DNA of 64,000 nucleotides from Elusimicrobiota bacterium (GCA_016212855.1 JACRDP010000024.1:1-64000), one strand, 5' to 3'; shown: positions 16,361-24,955, numbered from the stretch's first letter. The notes: a model not told the origin generated them from the letters alone. Program-made: numbers and translations.

Positions 16361-17158
16361 TTATCTCCTCATCTCCCCGCCGGGCGGGACCAGCTTGTAG
16401 CCGACGCACGGGATGGTCGTGATGTACTTCGCCGCGACGCCGAGCTTCTCGCGAAGCCGGCGCACGTGCACATCCACGGTGCGCGGCGAGCCGAAATAGT
16501 TGTAGCCCCAGACGCGCTCGATCAGATACGGACGCGAGAGCACGCGGTTGGCCGAGCTCAGGAAGACGTACAGCAGGTCGAGCTCCTTGGAGGTCAGGGG
16601 CACGCGCTTCTTGGAGATATGGAGCGTGTAGCTCGTGAGGTTGAGCTCGATCTCGCCCATGTTGATGATTTCTTCGGAGGCGTTGACCTGGGTGCGTCGT
16701 AAAACGGCCTTGATGCGCGCGAGGCACTCGGCGGCGTCCCAGTTGAGCGAGAGGCATTCGTCGGCGCCGGCCTGGAAAAACGCCAGGCGCAGCGAGACCT
16801 TGTCCTTCGCCGAGGACGAAGCCGGGGCGGACGAAGGGCCCGAACGGCCGAACAGCGCGTACGCGTGCTTCGAGGGGGCCGACGCCGCCGCCGGGGCGTC
16901 GGCGTGCTCGACGAGGGCGACGATCGGCATTTGGCGGGCCGGGCCCTTGGCCCGCAGCTGCTTGACGAGCTCGACGCAATCCTCGTCGATGAGCTTTTGT
17001 CCGAGCAGAAGGAGGTCGCAGCCGCGGTGCGCGAGAAGGCCCTGGACTTCCTTGGCCTTCTGAGCGACGGTCACGGTCATCCCCGCGGCCTGCAGGGCCT
17101 CGAGGATGACGGCCGCGCGGTTCGGCTCTCGCGAGCCGTAGACGACGCTGGTTCTCAC
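16361..17158 (-). CDS. OmpR-type winged-helix regulator with degenerate receiver
   Basis: 265 aa. The C-terminal part (about 165-260) is a clear OmpR/PhoB winged helix: LTSKELDLLYVFLSSANRVL, VWGYNYFGSPRTVDVHVRRL and GVGYKL-like CVGYKLVPP. The N-terminal part has receiver-like spacing but lacks the acidic pair near residue 8-9. It has Gly53 where the phosphoacceptor Asp is expected (LLLLGQKLID) and no conserved Lys (ADECLSLNWD). An Ala/Ser/Pro insertion occupies about residues 86-118. It therefore probably binds DNA without Asp phosphorylation, regulated by contacts or another signal. It lies between a small membrane protein and a single-domain receiver. Confidence 0.88.
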   Translation of the reverse strand: MRTSVVYGSREPNRAAVILEALQAAGMTVTVAQKAKEVQGLLAHRGCDLLLLGQKLIDEDCVELVKQLRAKGPARQMPIVALVEHADAPAAASAPSKHAYALFGRSGPSSAPASSSAKDKVSLRLAFFQAGADECLSLNWDAAECLARIKAVLRRTQVNASEEIINMGEIELNLTSYTLHISKKRVPLTSKELDLLYVFLSSANRVLSRPYLIERVWGYNYFGSPRTVDVHVRRLREKLGVAAKYITTIPCVGYKLVPPGGEMRR

Positions 17159-17164
17159 TGAGCG

Positions 17165-17593
17165 CTATTCCTCGGCGCCGCCCTCATCCTCGAGTTCGAG
17201 GCTGAGGCCGCCGAGAGAGCTGACCGCGGCGAAGAAGTTGTAGACGACGGACACCAGGAGCAGCGCGCCTGCGGTCAGCACCGCGTAGAACAGAGTGTAG
17301 AAGCCGACCGACAGGGCTTTCTGACCCGCGCTCAACGCGGCGTTCGAGGAGTTCGGCGAGATCACGAACGTGACGAGGCCGCCGAGGAAGCCGAGCAGCA
17401 TCACCGTGCCCGTGATCGCGGGGCGCGTGGAGATCAGGATGCCGGCCGCGGCGATGACCGCGCCGAGGATGGCCACCGGAGGCTTTTGGGCGAAGCCCGC
17501 GCCGAGCGCGAGTGCCGCGCCGACAAAAACGACGATCGGGAGGACGGGGTGCTTGAACCAATAGGGATCGATTCTCTTCACTCGGTAGCTCAT
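17165..17593 (-). CDS. small membrane protein, unknown
   Basis: 142 aa with about four hydrophobic segments (roughly 17-33, 38-56, 60-80, 95-120) and an acidic C-terminus (ELEDEGGAEE). No family is recognised. The start is supported by AAGGAGATT before ATG 17593. A promoter (17627-17655) precedes it, making it the first gene of the signalling operon that continues through the response regulators. It may be a membrane accessory of the sensor system (inference). Confidence 0.7.
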   Translation of the reverse strand: MSYRVKRIDPYWFKHPVLPIVVFVGAALALGAGFAQKPPVAILGAVIAAAGILISTRPAITGTVMLLGFLGGLVTFVISPNSSNAALSAGQKALSVGFYTLFYAVLTAGALLLVSVVYNFFAAVSSLGGLSLELEDEGGAEE

Positions 17594-17626
17594 GCCAATC
17601 TCCTTAATAGCTTCTACAGCCCGGCA

Positions 17627-17655
17627 AGAATAACAGAAGCATAGCGATTTGACAA
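17627..17655 (-). promoter_or_regulatory. promoter of signalling operon
   Basis: TTGTCA (17650-17655), a 17-nt spacer and TATTCT (17627-17632) on the minus strand. The leader is about 27 nt and contains AAGGAG, so this is a conventional leadered promoter, unlike several others in the window. Confidence 0.55.
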
Positions 17656-17680
17656 GGGCCAGAGAAAAAGACGGCGGCGT

Positions 17681-18802
17681 TTAGATATGAGCGCCCGCGG
17701 TCTTCGTCTCGAAGAGGATCAAGGTCCGGCGCAGCTCGCCGTCCTCCTCGAGGTGCACGGCCTTCACGTGGCAGGACTCGGACTTGAACATCGTGTCCGC
17801 CTCGACGACCTGGTTGGGCCGGTCGAGGGCGACGCCGACGAGGCGCAGCACGTCCTGCTGCTGGCTGTCGATCACGTCGAGCAGGTGCAGCTTGCCGTCG
17901 CTCGTCACGGTCCCGGTGATCGGGAAATTGGTGTAGAGGACGCTGTTGTCCTCGTCGACGACGATCGCGCGGTGATTCTTGGTGACGATGGCCTTCAGGA
18001 TGGACTCCCACCATCGAGCCTCGGCGACGCCGCGCTGCTTCTCCTTGACCATGGAGTTGGCGATCTCGGCTTTGACCTTCGAGAGGAAGATGTTGATCGC
18101 CCCGGCCAGCTCGCCGATCTCGTCGCTGCGCGGCGGGAACTTGAGCTCCAAATTCTTGAAGGAAATGGATTCGATCGCGTCGCGCAGATTTAAAATTGGA
18201 TTGAGCACGAAGTGATGCAGGAAGAAGTACAGCGGAATGCCCAGAAGCAGCAGCACGCCGACGGCGCCGACGGCGTACTTGTGCATGGCCTTGTTGATGA
18301 CCTTGACCACGCCCTCGCGGCTGATCTGCATGTTGAGGATGCCGAGGACCTCGCCGCGCAGGGCGAGCGGAATGGCGATGTCGTACAGCGGCATGTTCGG
18401 CACCGCGCGCACGATCGGGGTCTTCGCGAGCCAGGCCTGCTCGATGGCGTCCGTCGGCAGGCTGACCTGCTTGACGAAGTCGTCGAAGGTCTTGGTCATC
18501 ATCGAGGGGTCCTTGAACCAGCGGACCTCGCCGTATTTATTGAGATAGAGAAGGGCGGCGATGCGGTCGTCTTTTGAGAACCGGCTGACCGTGTCGAACT
18601 CGGACATCGAGATCACGCCCTGGTTGCGCGAAAGACCCTCGATGAGCGTCGGCGCGTAGAGGCGGACCATGTCGATCGACTCCTGCTTGAGCTTCTCGTC
18701 GAAGGTCCACTTGAAAAGGTTGTAGTAGAAAATCCCGCCCAGGCACATGACGTAAACGCCGATGCCGGTGAACCAGAAGAACCACTTGGCGGAAAGCTTC
18801 AT
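17681..18802 (-). CDS. membrane sensor with HAMP and PAS-like domains, no kinase
   Basis: 373 aa. TM1 lies at about 8-28 and an extracytoplasmic sensor region at about 30-170. TM2 is near 175-197 (AVGAVGVLLLLGIPLYFF), followed by HAMP (LNPILNLRDAIESI... SDEIGELAGAINIF) and a PAS-like cytoplasmic domain (ILKAIVTKNHRAIVVDEDNS...). The protein ends there; no HisKA, GGDEF, MCP or phosphatase domain is present. It may signal by contact with the separate kinases encoded downstream. It shares an operon with the TPR gene (14-nt gap). Confidence 0.82.
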   Translation of the reverse strand: MKLSAKWFFWFTGIGVYVMCLGGIFYYNLFKWTFDEKLKQESIDMVRLYAPTLIEGLSRNQGVISMSEFDTVSRFSKDDRIAALLYLNKYGEVRWFKDPSMMTKTFDDFVKQVSLPTDAIEQAWLAKTPIVRAVPNMPLYDIAIPLALRGEVLGILNMQISREGVVKVINKAMHKYAVGAVGVLLLLGIPLYFFLHHFVLNPILNLRDAIESISFKNLELKFPPRSDEIGELAGAINIFLSKVKAEIANSMVKEKQRGVAEARWWESILKAIVTKNHRAIVVDEDNSVLYTNFPITGTVTSDGKLHLLDVIDSQQQDVLRLVGVALDRPNQVVEADTMFKSESCHVKAVHLEEDGELRRTLILFETKTAGAHI

Positions 18803-18815
18803 GACCTATTCTGCC

Positions 18816-20156
18816 TTATTGCCCCGCGCCGTACATCTTCTCGATGCGCTCGAGACCCGTGATCGCGTCGGAGTTGCTCGGATCGAGCTGCTTGGCGTGG
18901 AGCCACTTGTCGCGCGCTTTGTCGAAGTCCTGCTTCTGGAAATAGATGACGCCCTCGAGATACGCTTGCTGGGAAGCCTGCTTGTTGCTCTCGGCGTTCT
19001 GAGCCGGCGGCGTCGCCTGGCCGGGCTGAGTCTGGGTCGTCCCGGCCGCGGCCGCCTTGGCCTTCTCCTCCTCGTCCTTCTTCTTCTGCTCGGCGGCGAC
19101 CTTCGCCTCCTCCTCGGCCTGCTTCTTCTTGTCCTCCTCGCGCTGCTTGGCGACCTCGGAGGCGCGCTTGCGCGCGGCTTCCTCGCGGCGCGTCTGCTCT
19201 TTGGCGCGGGCGACGAGCTGATCGGCGGACTTCGGGTCGTAGCCGTACTCGACGGCGTGCTTCCACTCGCCGATCGCCTTGTCGTACTGGCGCGACTCGT
19301 AGTAGCGGCGGCCTTCGGCGACGTGCTGGTTGGCGACCTCGGCGCGGATCTCCGCTTGGAGTTTCTGGGCTTTCACGTTGCCCGGACCCGACTCGAGAAC
19401 GGCGTCGAGCATCTTCAGCGACTCGAGGACGAGGCCTTGACTGTACAGGTTCAGCGCCGCCTGCAGTTTTTCGTTCGAATCCTGCTCGCGCGACTCGGCC
19501 TCGACCTTGGCGAGCTCGACGGTCAGGCGCGGATAGCGGGGATTGAGCACGAGCGCGGCGTACCACTGATCGAGGGCCTCGCGCAGGCGGTGCTGGCGGT
19601 AGGCCTGGCGGCCTTTGCGGTAGTGTTCCTCGGCCATCTCGGTGCGCGCCTTCCGGAGCCAATAGTGGGACTTGAGGTTGCTCGGAGACAGCTTGGCGCA
19701 CTCTTCCCAGCGCTGCGCCGCTTCCACGAGCCGGCCTTGACGATACAAAGCCATGCCTTCCTCGAAGCGCTCCTCGATGAGGCGGCGTTCGGAGACGCGG
19801 GGCTTGGTGGAGCCCTTGAGGTCGATCGTGGCGCGGTTGAGGATCGACGCGTCGGAGTAGCCCGGGTCGATCGCGAGAATCTTGCGCGTCAGATCGTTGG
19901 CGGCCTCGTACTGGCCGTTGCGGTACAGGTCGAAGGCGTTCTCGTAGACGTTCTTGAGCGTCTTGCGCGTGACGCGCGATTTCTCAAGCTGGATCGTGTA
20001 GATGTACTTCTTCTTGTCGTCTTCCGAGGAAATCGTGCCCAGGTTGAGCTTGGACATGTCGAGAAACAGCCCCTCGGTCTCGTGCACCTTGGTGTCGGCC
20101 GCGCGCGCGGAAGCCGCGGCGGCGAGGATCATGACGGCGAATGAGATATTTTTCAT
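18816..20156 (-). CDS. exported TPR protein with Ala/Glu/Lys coiled-coil segment
   Basis: 446 aa. A signal peptide (1-19, ending ASARA) is followed by several TPR units (about 68-300: DLYRNGQYEAANDLTRKIL, GMALYRQGRLVEAAQRWEEC, AYRQHRLREALDQWYAALVL, YYESRQYDKAIGEWKHAVEY). A charged helical stretch at about 315-380 (KK/EE-rich) and a final TPR unit follow. It overlaps the tadC gene by 1 nt, placing it in the pilus operon. By analogy with TadD, the TPR lipoprotein of Tad systems, it may help secretin or pilus assembly; no lipobox Cys is seen, and the length is greater than TadD (about 250). Confidence 0.82.
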   Translation of the reverse strand: MKNISFAVMILAAAASARAADTKVHETEGLFLDMSKLNLGTISSEDDKKKYIYTIQLEKSRVTRKTLKNVYENAFDLYRNGQYEAANDLTRKILAIDPGYSDASILNRATIDLKGSTKPRVSERRLIEERFEEGMALYRQGRLVEAAQRWEECAKLSPSNLKSHYWLRKARTEMAEEHYRKGRQAYRQHRLREALDQWYAALVLNPRYPRLTVELAKVEAESREQDSNEKLQAALNLYSQGLVLESLKMLDAVLESGPGNVKAQKLQAEIRAEVANQHVAEGRRYYESRQYDKAIGEWKHAVEYGYDPKSADQLVARAKEQTRREEAARKRASEVAKQREEDKKKQAEEEAKVAAEQKKKDEEEKAKAAAAGTTQTQPGQATPPAQNAESNKQASQQAYLEGVIYFQKQDFDKARDKWLHAKQLDPSNSDAITGLERIEKMYGAGQ

Positions 20157-21064
20157 CAGAAGCCCAGGCCGCCCGAGACCAGGCTCTTCATCATCGGCGC
20201 GAGCATCATGATGAACACGGTCGGGAAGATGAAGATGAACAGCGGGATGAGCATCTTCGTCGCCGCCTGAGCCGCCAATTTTTCGGCCTTGTTGAGACGG
20301 CGAAAGCGCATGTCGGCGGAATAATTACGCAGCAGCTCGACGAGGCTCGTGCCGAGCTCGTCGGATTGGATGATCAGACCGACGAAGGAACGGATCTCGG
20401 GTACGCCCGTGCGCATGGCGAGACGCTTCAACGCGTCGCGGCGCGTGTAGCCGAGTTGGACCTCGTTGAGCATCTTCTGCAGCTCGTTCTCGAGTTCGGT
20501 CCGCTGCGCCTGCCGTACGTTCTTAAGGATGCGTTCGATGGCGGCCATGTAGTCGAGACCTGCCTCGATGGTCAGCGCCATCAGGTCGACCATGGTCGGG
20601 AAGTTGCGCATGATGTCGGCCTGCCGCGTGCGGATCTGGCCCTGGAACAAGGAATCGGGGATGAAGAAGCCGACGATGCCGAACAAAGCGATGATGGGCG
20701 AGTCAAAAACGAAGTAGAGGCCGAAGATGATGCCGGCGGCGAGCATCTCCTTGAGATGCAGCATCTCCAAGGGGGAGGGCTTGACCGGCCGGCCCATCAT
20801 CATGTGCACCTCCTCGAGCTTGACGTCAAGGTGGAAGGTCTTGAGCAGGAACAGATCGAGCTTCTCGAGCAAGGTGCCGTTGGGATTCAGGCTCGAGAAG
20901 GCGGAGCTCGTGCCCACCTCCTTCTTGGCGAGCTTGGACAGATCGCTGGCGTCCGCCTCGGCCGGGGGCGCGAACATCCGGCTCGCGGCGGTGTAGCAGG
21001 CCACGGAGCCCAGCACACCGACCGCGAGCAGAAGATAGTGCATCAGGGGGTCGATGGGAGGCAT
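20156..21064 (-). CDS. tadC: TadC-like pilus inner-membrane platform protein
   Basis: 302 aa. It contains an N-terminal membrane segment (about 8-25), a pair of central membrane helices near 90-130, and a T2SS-F-type domain: MVDLMALTIEAGLDYMAAI, then LARE-like QRTELENELQKMLNEVQLG and RTGVPEIRSFVGLIIQSDELG. A C-terminal hydrophobic helix (LIPLFIFIFPTVFIMML) completes it. With TadB it forms the inner-membrane platform on which TadA acts. It starts 1 nt after the tadB stop region and overlaps the TPR gene by 1 nt. Confidence 0.88.
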   Translation of the reverse strand: MPPIDPLMHYLLLAVGVLGSVACYTAASRMFAPPAEADASDLSKLAKKEVGTSSAFSSLNPNGTLLEKLDLFLLKTFHLDVKLEEVHMMMGRPVKPSPLEMLHLKEMLAAGIIFGLYFVFDSPIIALFGIVGFFIPDSLFQGQIRTRQADIMRNFPTMVDLMALTIEAGLDYMAAIERILKNVRQAQRTELENELQKMLNEVQLGYTRRDALKRLAMRTGVPEIRSFVGLIIQSDELGTSLVELLRNYSADMRFRRLNKAEKLAAQAATKMLIPLFIFIFPTVFIMMLAPMMKSLVSGGLGF

Positions 21065-21065
21065 A

Positions 21066-22604
21066 TCAGACGCTGATGTCCCCGAGTTTATTGACGATCT
21101 TCATGCCGATGCCGATCCAGATGGTGCAGAAAAGCAAGGTGGCCACGCCCAGTCCGGTGAAGTAATATTCCTTCATCGGCTGGGGCTGAAACAGGAACAT
21201 GATGATGAGCATGATCCAGGGCATGACGCCGACGACGATGGCCTGAATGCGCTGCTGCGCCGTCATGGCGGCCGTCTTTTCCTGAAGCTTCGACTCCTCG
21301 CGGATGTTGTCGACGATGCGGTCGAAGATCTTGGTCAGATTGCCGCCGACGCTGCGCTGGATGACGACGGCCTTGATCATGTAGGACAGCAGGCGGCTTT
21401 GCACGCGCTCCTCGACGCCCTCGAGCGCGCGCTCGAGCGCCGTGCCGAGCTGGTAGTTCTTGATGCACAGGCCGAACTCCTCGGAGATCGGGGGCAGGGC
21501 GTCGCGCTGCACCATTTCGAGGCAGCCGATGAGGTCGATGCCCGACTTGAGACCGTTGGACATCAGGATCATCGCGTCCATCAGCTGAGCCTCGCACTGC
21601 ATGCCGCGGCGAAAGCGAATGTTGCGCAGCAGCCAGCCCGGGATGGTGAGGCCCGCGTAGATGCCGAAGCCGGTGAAGATGAGGAGGCCGAAGGGATCGA
21701 AGGACAGCAGGCCCATCAGGAGCCCCAGCGCCACGGGCCCGCCGACGAGGTAATGAATCTTGATGACGATGAACTGGCGCTCGTACTCGTGCGCCCATTC
21801 CTTCGCCTTGGTCTTATACTGCTCCCACCCGTCGGAGATCTTCTGCTCGTTGAGCGAGCCGATAGTCCAGAAGCAGGCGATGATGAGGCCGATGCCGATC
21901 ATCTTGAACAGGATCGACGCGGTCTCGCTGCCCTTGCCGTCGCCTTGCTGGAACTTGAAGCCGCGCGGCGTCGACTGGAGGGTCTCGAACGCCCCGTTCA
22001 TGAGGGCGGCCATGCCGATGACCGCGTCCTTGTAGCGCTGCGTGTCGCCGTTGACGAGGCCGTCCATGACGCTGTCGTACTGCTTGTTGATCAGGTCGAA
22101 GTGCGCGATCACCGAGCGTCCGCGGCCGCCGAGGGAGTCGCCGAGCTTCGCGCGCACGAGACGGTCGAGCGACATCTGGAAGCGGATGCGCTTGTCCTCG
22201 TAGTCCTTGATCAGGGAGCCGGGCGGGGCGAGCGTCCCGCCGTCGGACGGGGGCAGGCTTTTGCGGACGAGCTCGAAAAATTCATACAGCACCGACGCGG
22301 GCGCCTGCCACAGCTGGGCCTCGTTGAGGATGCCCTCGTCGGGGTCCTGCCAAACCGGGCGCTTGAGCATCGCCTCGAGCGTCTGGTCCACCCATTTGGG
22401 GATCTTGAGGCTCGGGTCGCGGTCGCGCTTGAAGTAGTGATAGAACACCTGGGTCCTGGTGATGGCGCCTTCGACCTTCGGCTGACCGGGCGCGGCCGAC
22501 TTGCCCGAGCCGACGAGGAAGACGATCTCCTCGCGCGTGAAGATCTGCGCGCGCGACGGGATCGCGGCGGCCAGTAGAAGCAGGGGCAGGAGCAGGCGCA
22601 TCAT
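21066..22604 (-). CDS. tadB: TadB-like platform protein with exported N-terminal domain
   Basis: 512 aa from ATG 22604, which shares one base with the upstream tadZA stop codon; ATG 22601 is an immediate alternative. Residues 1-19 form a signal-peptide-like segment (MMRLLLPLLLLAAAIPSRA). Residues 20-225 are a soluble Lys/Asp-rich region not usual in TadB. Membrane helices follow near 230-250 and 290-330. The T2SS-F domain occupies about 340-480 (MDAMILMSNGLKSGIDLIGC, SVGGNLTKIFDRIVDNIREE), with final helices to 512. TadB is normally about 300 aa, so this one carries an added, probably periplasmic domain. It works with TadC and TadA in pilus extrusion. Confidence 0.88.
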   Translation of the reverse strand: MMRLLLPLLLLAAAIPSRAQIFTREEIVFLVGSGKSAAPGQPKVEGAITRTQVFYHYFKRDRDPSLKIPKWVDQTLEAMLKRPVWQDPDEGILNEAQLWQAPASVLYEFFELVRKSLPPSDGGTLAPPGSLIKDYEDKRIRFQMSLDRLVRAKLGDSLGGRGRSVIAHFDLINKQYDSVMDGLVNGDTQRYKDAVIGMAALMNGAFETLQSTPRGFKFQQGDGKGSETASILFKMIGIGLIIACFWTIGSLNEQKISDGWEQYKTKAKEWAHEYERQFIVIKIHYLVGGPVALGLLMGLLSFDPFGLLIFTGFGIYAGLTIPGWLLRNIRFRRGMQCEAQLMDAMILMSNGLKSGIDLIGCLEMVQRDALPPISEEFGLCIKNYQLGTALERALEGVEERVQSRLLSYMIKAVVIQRSVGGNLTKIFDRIVDNIREESKLQEKTAAMTAQQRIQAIVVGVMPWIMLIIMFLFQPQPMKEYYFTGLGVATLLFCTIWIGIGMKIVNKLGDISV

Positions 22605-24943
22605 CAGTGCCCCCCTCCGCCGTGTCCGCCCGTCGCCACGGCCTCGGCGTCGTCGGGCACGGGAATGCCGGCTTTGATCAGTTCGTCGATGGCGTTGGGC
22701 AGCCCCTTGGCCTTCTTCGTGCGCTCGCTCCAAAACGCCTCGGGCGGCACCGGCAGGCCCTTGAGCTGGATCTCGGCGTAGCAGTGCGGCACGTAGTCCA
22801 TCGCCGTGAAGTAGCCGAAGCTCACGCCCTTATCGTCCATGCCCGTCTGGATGAAGCGGAAGATGTCTTTCGTGAGGACGCGCTGGCCGTCGCGGCCCAC
22901 GCATTCTGAGATGTACGTGACGCGGCGCTTGCCGTCGGCGAAGCGGGTGATCTGAATGAAAATGTGCACGGCGCTCGAGATCATGTCGATGAGCACGTTC
23001 ATCGGCAGGTCGATGCCCGACATCAGGCACATGGCCGAGAGGCGGCTGATGGATTCGGTCGGGGTATTAGCATGAAGGGTCGCAAGCGACCCTTCATGGC
23101 CGGTGTTCATGGCCTGAAGCATGTCGAGCGATTCGCCGCCGCGGCACTCGCCGACGACGATGCGGTCGGGACGCATACGAAGGCAGTTCTTGATCAGGTC
23201 GCGGATCGTGATCTCGCCCTTGCCTTCGATGTTCGGCGGACGCGACTCGAGGCGGATCCAGTGGTCCGCGAGCAGGCGCAGCTCGGCCGTGTCTTCCACC
23301 GTGATGATCCGTTCTCCATCCGGGATGAAGTTGGACAACATGTTCAAAAAGGTGGTTTTTCCGGTTCCGGTGCCGCCCGCGATGAGCATGTTCTTCTTGA
23401 CGATGACCGCGGCGCGCAGGAACTCGATGAACGTGGGCGTGCAGGCGCCGAAGCCGATGAGCTGGGTATGGGTGAAGGGCTTGGCCGAGAAGCGGCGGAT
23501 CGTGAGCGTGGGGCCGGAGATCGCGAGCGGCGCGATGATGGCGTTGACGCGCGAGCCGTCCTTGAGGCGCGCGTCCACGAGCGGCACGGACTCGTCGATG
23601 CGGCGGCCGACGGGCGCGACGATGCGCTTGATCACCTGGACGACCTGCTCGTCGTTGCGAAAGCGCATGGGCAGAAGCACGAGCTGGCCCTTCTGCTCGA
23701 TGTAGATCTTGTCGAAGGCGTTGACCATGATCTCGTTGATGCCCGGGTCGCGCAGGAGGGACTGCAGCGGCCCGAGCCCGAGAATCTCATCCACGAGCTC
23801 CGTTGTAAATTGCTCGCGCTGGGCGCGGGACAGCGCCAGGCTTTGCTCGCGCTGGAGCAGGTTCTCGATGATCTGAGAGACCTTCTGGCGATTTTCCTCG
23901 TTCTGGTTCGGGTCGTCGGAGATACGGATGCGCTCGGTTTCCATGGCGCCGACGACGAGCTTGTGCATCTTGCCCTTGAGCTCGTCCCAGAACTCGGGAA
24001 TGGGGCCGGCCGATTTCGTGACGTCCTTCGCCGCGCCCTTGGTCGACTCGGGGGCCGTCGCGGCGGCCGACTGCTTCCAGAGGATGTCGGCCGAGGAACC
24101 GAACTCGTCGGCGTCCATCGACGACTCCCAGTGCTTGACGGAGGGTTTCACTTCCATCAGCCGCCCTAAAAGTATGCGCAGGGACTTCACCCAATCGCTT
24201 TGCAGCTGCTCGACCACGAGTATTTTCTGCGTGTTCGCGTACTCCGGGATCAGATCCTCCCACGGACAGTAGGCGAGGACGCGCTTCTGGATCGCGTTGA
24301 AGAAGCGGTCCACTTCCTTCGGCGCGAGAGCGCCGGGCAGGTTGGCCTGGTTGACGACGATCTCGAACTTGTCGAGCGCGAAGTGCAGCTGCTTGATCTC
24401 GTTGAAAAGAGAGTACGTCGCTTCGAAGTGCGAACGCTGCGGCAGGCAGACCCAGTAAATCAGGTCGGCGAGATCGAAGGAGAAGATCTGCATCGGGAAG
24501 AACGGGTCCACGTCGAGAAACAGGTCATAGGACTCGGCGAGCGAGCCCAGAATCTTGACGACCATGTTGGGCGAGAGCTTCTGGAACTCGGCGCGGTTGG
24601 CGGCGAGCGGCAGGAGCCCGACGCCCCACTGCGAGATCGGAATACGGCCCTTGAGGAGGCGGCCGAGGCCGCCCGTCGGGTTCTCGCCGACGAGCTGGAC
24701 CATGCTGGCCAAGGTCGGCGGGTTGACGCCGAGCACGTAGCTCAAATCATTACGGCACATCGGGTCCATGTGCACGATGACGACCTTGCGGTTCTGGCTG
24801 CCGGCCCAGGCGAGCGCCAAGTTCAGACAGGTCGTCGTTTTCCCCACCCCTTCCTTCGGCCCGGTAAAAACGACGACGCGCCCCGGCTCCTTGAGGGAGG
24901 TCGGGGCGCTGGCCGCCGTGGTCTCGGGCTTGGGGGTGTCCAT
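22604..24943 (-). CDS. TadZ/CpaE-TadA/CpaF fusion: localisation ATPase joined to pilus secretion ATPase
   Basis: 779 aa. Residues 20-260 are a ParA/MinD-like ATPase of TadZ/CpaE type with the P-loop GPKEGVGKTTT (28-38) and a second conserved Asp in IVHMDPMCRND. Residues 310-715 are a complete TadA/CpaF secretion ATPase: ILGLGPLQSLLRDPGINEIM, RIDESVPLVDARLKDGSR, Walker A AGGTGTGKTT near 520, Asp box VEDTAELRL, Walker B RIVVGECRGGE, and His box GHEGSLATLHANT. A C-terminal tail rich in Gly/His (GGHGGGGH) follows. TadA powers pilus assembly; TadZ positions the machine. In most Tad loci they are separate genes. It shares one base with tadB. Confidence 0.93.
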   Translation of the reverse strand: MDTPKPETTAASAPTSLKEPGRVVVFTGPKEGVGKTTTCLNLALAWAGSQNRKVVIVHMDPMCRNDLSYVLGVNPPTLASMVQLVGENPTGGLGRLLKGRIPISQWGVGLLPLAANRAEFQKLSPNMVVKILGSLAESYDLFLDVDPFFPMQIFSFDLADLIYWVCLPQRSHFEATYSLFNEIKQLHFALDKFEIVVNQANLPGALAPKEVDRFFNAIQKRVLAYCPWEDLIPEYANTQKILVVEQLQSDWVKSLRILLGRLMEVKPSVKHWESSMDADEFGSSADILWKQSAAATAPESTKGAAKDVTKSAGPIPEFWDELKGKMHKLVVGAMETERIRISDDPNQNEENRQKVSQIIENLLQREQSLALSRAQREQFTTELVDEILGLGPLQSLLRDPGINEIMVNAFDKIYIEQKGQLVLLPMRFRNDEQVVQVIKRIVAPVGRRIDESVPLVDARLKDGSRVNAIIAPLAISGPTLTIRRFSAKPFTHTQLIGFGACTPTFIEFLRAAVIVKKNMLIAGGTGTGKTTFLNMLSNFIPDGERIITVEDTAELRLLADHWIRLESRPPNIEGKGEITIRDLIKNCLRMRPDRIVVGECRGGESLDMLQAMNTGHEGSLATLHANTPTESISRLSAMCLMSGIDLPMNVLIDMISSAVHIFIQITRFADGKRRVTYISECVGRDGQRVLTKDIFRFIQTGMDDKGVSFGYFTAMDYVPHCYAEIQLKGLPVPPEAFWSERTKKAKGLPNAIDELIKAGIPVPDDAEAVATGGHGGGGH
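23071..23098. repeat. perfect 28-bp palindrome inside tadA coding sequence
   Basis: CATGAAGGGTCGC (23071-23083), AA, then GCGACCCTTCATG (23086-23098): 13-bp perfect arms with a 2-nt centre. It falls on the codons of the conserved TadA His-box motif HEGSLATLHA. The local codons (CTT, GCG, CAT, GCT, AAT) are A/T-ending or less common than the rest of the gene. Confidence 0.85.
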
Positions 24944-24955
24944 TTTCTTAGGAGG

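Noticed and set aside
21066..22733. Longer tadB start at 22733
   Set aside because: The first 43 codons are an Arg-rich off-frame reading of the tadZA 3' end; ATG 22604 begins a signal peptide.
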